Shown: positions 1 to 4,646 of the stretch, one piece after another
Position numbering within the stretch: position 1 is the first letter of the stretch
How the letters are laid out: the number at the start of each line of letters is the position of its first letter
Assembly (NCBI GenBank): GCA_024232355.1
Contig: JAAEPW010000838.1
Span: 1-13,278 of the forward strand
DNA from: Chloroflexota bacterium
GTDB taxonomy: Bacteria; Chloroflexota; Anaerolineae; B4-G1
Direction: 5' to 3'
Length of the DNA: 13,278 nt
Translations under genes and position numbers: made by a program
The notes under the pieces: model-generated
Told to the model about the DNA's origin: nothing
What the model saw: only the letters and a program-made list of their open reading frames with translations
Database searches by the model: none

Positions 1-1
1 A

Positions 2-232
2 CAGCATCCCAAAACACCGAACGAGATCATAGATCAACTCGAGGCTACGGCCCGAGGTTGGAACCGTAACCCTACACCGTTCGTCTGGGGTGGTAAACGG
101 GCTGCCCGCCGCGAGCGTAGTCGTCAGCGTCGCCATGCGTTTGATGCTTCTGGAGCTTGTACGAAGCGCCCTGTCCGCCGCAAGCGAACCAAGGTCAATA
201 TATGGCTATCTGCAAACCAAATGACCCACTAG
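2..232 (+). CDS. IS630-family transposase, C-terminal fragment (5' end outside window)
   Basis: An open frame runs in from the left edge and stops at TAG 230-232 (77 codons visible). It contains [14 protein letters not shown] followed by a very basic Arg/Lys-rich tail and a Cys-containing [10 protein letters not shown] stretch, ending in NQMTH. The [11 protein letters not shown] block and basic tail are what I know from the C-termini of IS630-type (Tc1/mariner-related DDE) transposases, so the natural C-terminus is probably intact and only the N-terminal catalytic part lies outside the window. The coding end overlaps the presumed reading frame of the following FIST fragment (ATG 202) by 31 bases. 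This fits an insertion sequence that has landed in the FIST gene, because IS630 elements insert at TA dinucleotides and several TA sites lie at 230-260. The terminal inverted repeat could not be identified without the other end. The family call rests on motif memory only. Confidence 0.75.
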   Translation, partial: QHPKTPNEIIDQLEATARGWNRNPTPFVWGGKRAARRERSRQRRHAFDASGACTKRPVRRKRTKVNIWLSANQMTH

Positions 233-1096
233 TTGACGATATCCGCAATAGAGCTTCTTTTAAGGATGCCCTATCGCTCCTTATTTTCCCAAACGGTATG
301 GGGGGAGATGGCGTCAAGGTCATAGAAGGTATTCATTCAGTCTTGGGGCCAGAGTTTGAAATCACTGGCGGGTATATGGGAGATGATGAAAGATTTGACC
401 ATACGTTCCAGTATTACAACGGTAAAGTGTACCAAGATGCCATACCCGGCCTACTAATCTGTGGAAAAGAGGGGTTCAGAACAGGAATAGGTGTGAGAAG
501 CGGATTCGAATCTATCGGCAACCGCTTTCACTGTACAAACTCGGAAGGCAACGTAGTAAAAGAGTTTAATAACGAACGAGCTTTGGACCTCTATAAAGAA
601 TTCCTGGGGGAAGAGAAATCCAAAAAACTTCCTGGTATATGCCTGGAATATCCATTTGGCCTAATAGATGAAAAAGCCTCCATAGCCGAGAAAGAGTATT
701 TTCAGTTACGGTGTGGTTTGTCTGTTGATCACGAAAAAGGAACCATCAGTTTGGCCGCTTCTATCCCAGAAGGCAGCGCCATCACCCTGACCACAGCTTC
801 ACGGGGAGAGATCATCAACGGAGCCAAATTAGCAGCAGAGCAAGCAAAAGCGAGTCTCAAAGGTGCCAAACCGCAAGCCATCTTGATGTTCAGTTGTGTA
901 GGTAGGAAACTGGTCCTGGGGAGGCAAACCCAGGACGAAGTATCGGCTGTGAAAGAAATCCTGGGACAAGATGTACCTCTCATTGGATTCTATACATACG
1001 GGTGAGATTGGCCCCATAGACAAAATGAGAAAAGAATTGGCCACCACCAAGTTCCATAACGAGACGGTGGTGCTGTGGGTTTTGGTAAGTGAATAG
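202..1096 (+). pseudogene. FIST-domain sensory protein, 5'-truncated and frameshifted remnant
   Basis: The uninterrupted frame 202-1005 encodes FIST N and FIST C sequence: FPNGMGGDG and a GGYMGDDERFDHTFQYYNG block (N domain), then ILMFSCVGR and the end FYTYG (C domain). FIST proteins are thought to be small-ligand sensors that work with signalling kinases or response domains. Two defects are visible. First, about 35-40 residues that normally precede the first conserved strand are missing; that space holds the IS630 transposase end, so ATG 202 is at best a replacement start. Second, the frame stops at TGA 1003-1005 inside a GGG run. Removing one G restores GEIGPIDK, a FHNET motif and WVLVSE, ending at TAG 1094-1096. 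GEIGP and FHNET are the expected family C-terminus. I therefore call it a pseudogene, although the second defect could be a sequencing error. The next gene encodes a STAS signalling protein, a plausible former partner. Confidence 0.8.
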
Positions 1097-1145
1097 TTTG
1101 ACAACAGCAAACCTGTCCCTGTGTTCCTAACAGGCTAGCTATCGT

Positions 1146-1205
1146 GGTCTCCTGGTCGAGGCGAAATATCCTTGCAGCAGCCAAATACAGCTCGATCAGG
1201 AGACC
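1146..1205. repeat. 15-bp inverted repeat / hairpin ahead of the STAS gene
   Basis: GGTCTCCTGGTCGAG (1146-1160) and CTCGATCAGGAGACC (1191-1205) are complementary at 14 of 15 positions, and the odd pair becomes G-U in RNA. The loop is 30 nt. It lies 17 nt upstream of the ATG at 1223 and ends just before the Shine-Dalgarno-like TAAAGG (1209-1214). There is no T-tract, so it is not an ordinary intrinsic terminator. With imperfect extension, the arms can be bounded by TA dinucleotides (1140-1141 and 1209-1210), which would also fit a tiny degenerate mobile element remnant. What it does is unknown. Confidence 0.7.
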
Positions 1206-1222
1206 CCGTAAAGGCCATCATC

Positions 1223-1840
1223 ATGGGAAAACCGACCTATCAAGAATTGGAAATACGAATCCAAGAACTAGAAAGCGAATCATTGAACAGCAAGCAGATC
1301 GAGGCGAAACTCTTGGAGCAGCGATCTACCTTGAGAGAGCAAAACATCAAGCTGGTCAAAAAATCGATCGAGCTCTCTGACGTTATGCGCGAATTAGAAG
1401 ACAGAAACTATGAACTTGGAGAGGCTCACCAAGAGATCGTCAAAGCGCAAAACCGAGCGCTTCAGGAACTCTCCACTCCCATCATCCCCATCATGGACCG
1501 CATCATTGTGATGCCGCTGATCGGCAGTATTGATTCGATGCGGACCAGAGACATTATGCGTACCTTGCTGGCAGGGATTCGCACACACCGGGCCAAGGTC
1601 GTTATCTTGGATATCACCGGTGTACCCGTCGTGGACAGCGGTGTAGCCAATCACCTGAGCAAGACCATCCAAGCCGCCAGGCTCAAGGGCACGCGCACCA
1701 TCGTCACCGGTATCTCTGACGCGGTGGCCGAGATCATCGTGGACTTGGGGCTCGACTGGAGCAGCATTGAAACACTGAGTGGTTTACAGACCGGACTAAT
1801 CGTCGCGCTCAACAGCCTGGGAATCAAACTGGTGCGTTGA
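1223..1840 (+). CDS. Coiled-coil plus STAS domain protein (RsbR/RsbS-type regulator)
   Basis: This is a 205-residue protein. Residues 4-82 are a charged heptad-like coiled coil that begins with PTYQELEIRIQELE, a start I know from PAS-type sensor histidine kinases. Residues 84-205 are a STAS domain of the RsbR/RsbS class: STPIIPIMDRIIVMPLIG, then DITGVPVVDSG, then TRTIVTGISDAVAEIIVDLG. Ser139 in VVDSG sits where RsbS Ser59 and RsbRA Thr171 are phosphorylated by the RsbT kinase, so stressosome-like control by phosphorylation is plausible. No RsbT or RsbU gene is in the window. ATG 1223 is chosen because TAAAGG lies 8 nt upstream; an in-frame alternative at 1172 would start inside the hairpin loop. 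The kinase-like N-terminus joined to a STAS output suggests domain shuffling. A broken FIST gene lies upstream and may once have supplied the sensory input. The STAS call is firm; the pathway is inference. Confidence 0.85.
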   Translation: MGKPTYQELEIRIQELESESLNSKQIEAKLLEQRSTLREQNIKLVKKSIELSDVMRELEDRNYELGEAHQEIVKAQNRALQELSTPIIPIMDRIIVMPLIGSIDSMRTRDIMRTLLAGIRTHRAKVVILDITGVPVVDSGVANHLSKTIQAARLKGTRTIVTGISDAVAEIIVDLGLDWSSIETLSGLQTGLIVALNSLGIKLVR

Positions 1841-1924
1841 CGAGATGCCAACCGGGTATCTACAACACCCCACAATCCAAAGCGTAACCCTCACACATAG
1901 CACAACCTTTCTGTTGCTTGAACA

Positions 1925-1944
1925 ACCTGGTCACCCGACCAGGT
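1925..1944. repeat. Perfect 8-bp hairpin downstream of the STAS gene
   Basis: ACCTGGTC (1925-1932) and GACCAGGT (1937-1944) form a perfect stem with a 4-nt loop. No T-tract follows on either strand, so it is not a standard terminator by itself. It may assist RNA 3'-end stability ahead of the true terminator at 1976. Confidence 0.55.
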
Positions 1945-1975
1945 AAAAGTCCCCCCCCACCTAACCAGATTCAAA

Positions 1976-2012
1976 ACTCTCCGGCTGACTGATGCGCCGG
2001 GGAGTCATTTTT
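1976..2012 (+). terminator. Rho-independent terminator of the STAS gene
   Basis: ACTCTCCGGC (1976-1985) pairs with GCCGGGGAGT (1996-2005), with one G-U pair and a 10-nt loop. It is followed by CATTTTT (2006-2012). The right arm is identical over 10 bases to that of the terminator after the serpin gene (4634-4643). Confidence 0.75.
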
Positions 2013-2057
2013 GCTATACTGTTCACATATCAAAAATCGCTGATATTTGATATGAAC
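2012..2057 (+). promoter_or_regulatory. Extended -10 promoter with adjacent operator-like palindrome
   Basis: TGCTATACT (2012-2020) is an extended -10 (TGn plus TATACT), although no -35 is seen at the right distance. Directly downstream, GTTCA-CA-TATCAAA (2021-2034) is mirrored by TTTGATATGAAC (2046-2057), with a 2-nt bulge in the left arm and a short spacer. A palindrome covering the expected start of transcription is a typical repressor site, but a hairpin at the RNA 5' end is also possible. The downstream gene would be the L,D-transpeptidase, with a leader of roughly 250 nt. Confidence 0.45.
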
Positions 2058-2154
2058 ACGGATTCTATGACGGCACCGAATCAAAGTCGACTGATGTTGT
2101 TAGGCATCCCGAACGGAAAGAGAACACTAATAGTCTCAATAAAGGTGGGCAATA

Positions 2155-2208
2155 GTAACCTTGCGGTAACTTGGTGGTAAAGTTGTGGTAACCGTAATGT
2201 GATATAGT
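2155..2208 (+). promoter_or_regulatory. GTAAC direct repeats (11-bp period) with extended -10, activator-type promoter
   Basis: GTAAC occurs at 2155, 2166 and 2188, with GTAAA at 2177, so the spacing is exactly 11 bases. The 6-nt spacers all contain TTG. The last repeat ends 10 bases before TATAGT (2203-2208), which has an extended TG at 2200-2201, and no good -35 exists because the repeats occupy that place. This is the layout of promoters activated by OmpR/PhoB-type response regulators. GTAAC boxes with this period are also known for MtrA/GlnR-like regulators of Actinobacteria. The predicted start is near 2215, giving a leader of about 60 nt for the L,D-transpeptidase. The regulator is inferred, not shown. 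Confidence 0.6.
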
Positions 2209-2276
2209 AATGTCAACAATCAACGTTGACGAGTTAGCAAAGGCCCCAACGATTTTAAGACAAAAGGAAACCAACA

Positions 2277-3149
2277 ATGAATACAGAATATCAATCCAAT
2301 AATTTTTTCCTGATCCAAGTGCTCTCATTTGTCATAGTCGCAGCTTTTTTGATGGCCGCGCTGGCCACGTGGGTACTCAATCTGCCAGTAGAGACTGCAG
2401 CCGCGGCCCCAGGCCCCACGTCGACGGCAGTCACAGACTCGTCTAGTCCACTGCCAACGCCAGAGCCTACCACCATCCCGACGACAGTTGCGCCTACCGC
2501 CACGCCACCCGCCGACCAAACCACTACCCCACCCACACCACCACCCCCAGACCCGCTGTCGCACACCGTCCAGGAAGGGGAGACACTAGGGATCATCGCC
2601 CAGGCATACAGAGTCTCCGTCGAGGACCTGATCGCTGTCAACGAGTTGGACAATCCCGACTTGCTCTATGTGGGTTGGACACTAACCATTCCAGACGGCA
2701 GCCCTATCTCCGCCACTATTCAAGGTCCCAGCCCCACGGAGGTTCCTATACAACCAACGCCGATACCGACGCCTGCTTTGCCTGAACAGGTCAGCGAAGA
2801 ACGCTGGATCGATGTGGACTTGTCGGAACAGTTGCTGACGGCTTACGAGGGTCAGATGCCGGTGCATTCCTACCTGATCTCTACCGGGCTTCCGGCCACG
2901 CCGACGCCCGTGGGGCAATTTCGTATCTGGATCAAACTGCGCTACGACGATATGGCCGGTGCGGATTATTACATCGAGGATGTGCCGTTCGTGATGTACT
3001 TTTACGGTGGCTATGGGTTGCACGGCGTCACTTGGCATGGCAACTTTGGCCACCCGATGAGCCACGGCTGCGTCAACCAACCGACCGACCAGGCCGAGTG
3101 GTTGTTCGACTTTGCGGATGTGGGAACATTGGTCAACATTCACGAATAA
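2277..3149 (+). CDS. Membrane-anchored LysM / L,D-transpeptidase (YkuD domain)
   Basis: This 290-residue protein probably cross-links peptidoglycan (3-3 links) or attaches proteins to it, outside the membrane. Residues 11-35 are a single uncleaved-looking membrane segment. Residues 40-94 are a Pro/Thr/Ala-rich spacer. Residues 95-139 are a LysM domain (HTVQEGETLGIIAQAYRVS, ending in LTIPDG) that binds glycan. Residues 142-172 are a second Pro/Thr-rich linker. Residues 176-289 are YkuD, with the catalytic block HGVTWHGNFGHPMSHGCVN: His249/His254, Ser262, His263 and nucleophile Cys265 are all present, so the enzyme should be active. ATG 2277 has AAAGGA (2263-2268) 8 nt upstream. Upstream GTAAC repeats suggest response-regulator control, which would suit an envelope-stress gene. 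The serpin downstream is separated by 86 bases and has its own strong ribosome site. The domain calls are secure; the exact substrate is unknown. Confidence 0.93.
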   Translation: MNTEYQSNNFFLIQVLSFVIVAAFLMAALATWVLNLPVETAAAAPGPTSTAVTDSSSPLPTPEPTTIPTTVAPTATPPADQTTTPPTPPPPDPLSHTVQEGETLGIIAQAYRVSVEDLIAVNELDNPDLLYVGWTLTIPDGSPISATIQGPSPTEVPIQPTPIPTPALPEQVSEERWIDVDLSEQLLTAYEGQMPVHSYLISTGLPATPTPVGQFRIWIKLRYDDMAGADYYIEDVPFVMYFYGGYGLHGVTWHGNFGHPMSHGCVNQPTDQAEWLFDFADVGTLVNIHE

Positions 3150-3235
3150 GCAGTACAAGATCGCACAGGATGGAACTTTTTTAGCCTCAAATCCGTCTAA
3201 AATGTGATAACATCAATCTTGAGGAGGCTATTGAA

Positions 3236-4594
3236 ATGAAAAGGATATTACTGGGCATACTGGTGACAACCACATTGTTGACCCTAATAGGATGTAACAG
3301 CACTGGAACAGTGGTCACACAGGTAAACGAACAACAGGTGGCACCTTCCGACGCGACTCCCACGAATCCGACGGACCAGGAAGACACAAGCAGCACAGTC
3401 GTACAATCAGATGAGCAGCGAGTGACATCTTTGGACTCGGTTCCCACGAATCTAGCAGACTTGGTAGACGGAAATAGTGCGTTCGCCTTTGACCTCTACC
3501 AAATTCTCAGAGAGAAGGATGGAAACCTGTTCTACTCTCCCCATAGCATCTCGCTGGCACTGGCGATGACGTACGCTGGTGCTCGCAGTGAGACTGAGCG
3601 GCAAATGGCCGACGTCCTACACTTTACCTTGCCCCAAGACTACCTGCACCCCGCGTTCAACGGCCTGGACCTCGAACTCGCTCGGCGTGGCGAGGGTGCC
3701 GAGGGCCAGGATGGAGAGGGTTTTCGACTCAACATCGTCAATGCCCTGTGGGGTCAAGACGGGTACGGGTTTCTGCCCGAATTTCTCGATACCTTGGCCA
3801 AAAACTATGGCGCCGGGCTAAGGCTACTCGATTTTGTGAACGCGCCGGAGGCGTCCCGCGTCACCATCAACGATTGGGTCAACGAACAGACTGAGGACAA
3901 GATAAAAGACTTGATCCCCCAAGGGGCCATTGATCCACTAACACGGCTCGTCCTCACCAACGCCATCTACTTTAACGCCGCGTGGAGCCATCCTTTCGAA
4001 CCAAGCATGACCGAGGACGGCACATTCTACCCGCTCGACGGCGGCGAGGTCACTGTGCCGATGATGAGGCAGACGGAATCCCTCGGCTACACCAATGGCG
4101 AAGGATACCAAGCAGTCGAATTACCTTACGATGGATGGGAGCTTTCGATGGTGATTCTACTTCCCGATGCTGGCGAGCTCAAAGCATTCGAAAGCTCGCT
4201 GGACGCGGAACGAGTGGACGCAATCATAGAATCTATAGGATATGGAGAGGTCGCCCTGACAATGCCAAAATTCGAGTTTGACTCTAAACATGGCCTGAGC
4301 CAATCACTCGCCGCGATGGGGATGCAGGATGCCTTTGCCCAGTCTGCGGACTTTTCTGGAATGACCGGCAACCGGGACTTGTTCATTTCGGATGTGATCC
4401 ACCAGGCATTCGTCTCTGTGGATGAAGCAGGTACTGAAGCAGCGGCAGCCACAGCAGTGATAATGAAGTTCACATCAGTGATGCCGGCGGAGCCAGTCGA
4501 GGTCACCTTGGATCACCCCTTTATTTTTATGATTCGCGATATCCAGACCGGGGCCATCTTGTTCGTCGGGCGCGTCGCCGACCCAGGTGTGTGA
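3236..4594 (+). CDS. Lipoprotein serpin (serine protease inhibitor family)
   Basis: This is a 452-residue serpin. It opens with a lipoprotein signal (MKRILLG... to the lipobox LIGC, Cys20), so it should be lipid-anchored on the outer face of the membrane. Residues 21-78 are a polar linker holding a diverged tandem repeat. Residues 80-449 cover a full serpin fold: NLFYSPHSISLALAMTYAGA at 97-116, TNAIYFNAAW at 241-250, MPKFEFDS at 343-350, and the C-terminal HPFIFMIRD and ILFVGRVADP. The reactive-loop hinge EAGTEAAAATA (397-407) has the Gly, Thr/Glu and small-residue run expected of inhibitory serpins, so it probably traps proteases. The loop after the hinge is about four residues longer than in antitrypsin, and the scissile bond cannot be fixed with confidence (Thr413-Ser414 or a nearby pair). 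The start is supported by GAGGAGG (3221-3227). It may protect envelope proteins from foreign proteases; that role is inference. Confidence 0.95.
   Translation: MKRILLGILVTTTLLTLIGCNSTGTVVTQVNEQQVAPSDATPTNPTDQEDTSSTVVQSDEQRVTSLDSVPTNLADLVDGNSAFAFDLYQILREKDGNLFYSPHSISLALAMTYAGARSETERQMADVLHFTLPQDYLHPAFNGLDLELARRGEGAEGQDGEGFRLNIVNALWGQDGYGFLPEFLDTLAKNYGAGLRLLDFVNAPEASRVTINDWVNEQTEDKIKDLIPQGAIDPLTRLVLTNAIYFNAAWSHPFEPSMTEDGTFYPLDGGEVTVPMMRQTESLGYTNGEGYQAVELPYDGWELSMVILLPDAGELKAFESSLDAERVDAIIESIGYGEVALTMPKFEFDSKHGLSQSLAAMGMQDAFAQSADFSGMTGNRDLFISDVIHQAFVSVDEAGTEAAAATAVIMKFTSVMPAEPVEVTLDHPFIFMIRDIQTGAILFVGRVADPGV
3311..3472 (+). repeat. Diverged tandem repeat in the serpin linker (28-codon period)
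   Basis: Residues 26-54 and 55-79 of the serpin look like two diverged copies: NEQQVAPSDATPTN against DEQRVTSLDSVPTN, both preceded by Val-Val. At DNA level TCCCACGAATC recurs exactly 84 bases apart (3358 and 3442). An old in-frame duplication that lengthens the stalk between lipid anchor and serpin domain is the simplest reading. Confidence 0.55.
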
Positions 4595-4611
4595 CCCACT
4601 ACCACATCCCG

Positions 4612-4646
4612 AAACTCCCCGGTTTACCAAATCGCCGGGGAGTTTT
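4612..4646. terminator. Bidirectional terminator between serpin and comEC
   Basis: AAACTCCCCGG (4612-4622) and CCGGGGAGTTT (4635-4645) form a perfect 11-bp stem with a 12-nt loop. On the plus strand it ends in TTTT, and on the minus strand in TTT. It lies 17 bases after the serpin stop, and its outer end overlaps the comEC stop codon (4645-4647), so it can serve both convergent genes. Confidence 0.8.

Larger units (their letters stand above)
1841..2276. other. Intergenic region with hairpin, terminator and two promoter-like sites
   Basis: The 436 bases between the STAS and L,D-transpeptidase genes hold no convincing gene. The small open frame at 1992-2180 runs through the terminator, promoter and repeat signals and resembles nothing known. 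From left to right there is a C-rich stretch, a perfect hairpin (1925-1944), an intrinsic terminator (1976-2012), an extended -10 with an adjacent palindrome (2012-2057), about 95 bases with nothing recognisable, and the GTAAC repeats with a second -10 (2155-2208). A further 6-bp inverted repeat GTCAAC...GTTGAC lies at 2212-2230, close to the expected transcription start. Confidence 0.7.

Noticed and set aside
1098..1103. Perfect TTGACA as -35 for the STAS gene
   Set aside because: No acceptable -10 is found 15-19 bases downstream.
1992..2180. Small plus-strand open frame of 62 codons
   Set aside because: It runs through the terminator arm, the extended -10, the palindrome and the GTAAC repeats, and resembles no protein.
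2461..2570. Low-complexity repeat array in the L,D-transpeptidase
   Set aside because: Simple Pro/Thr codon bias in a wall-spanning linker, not a distinct repeat unit.
3183..3229. AGCCTC / GAGGCT pairing that could hide the serpin ribosome site
   Set aside because: A weak 6-bp match over 35 bases, and the likely -10 candidates (3198-3211) lie between the arms, so the left arm may not be transcribed.
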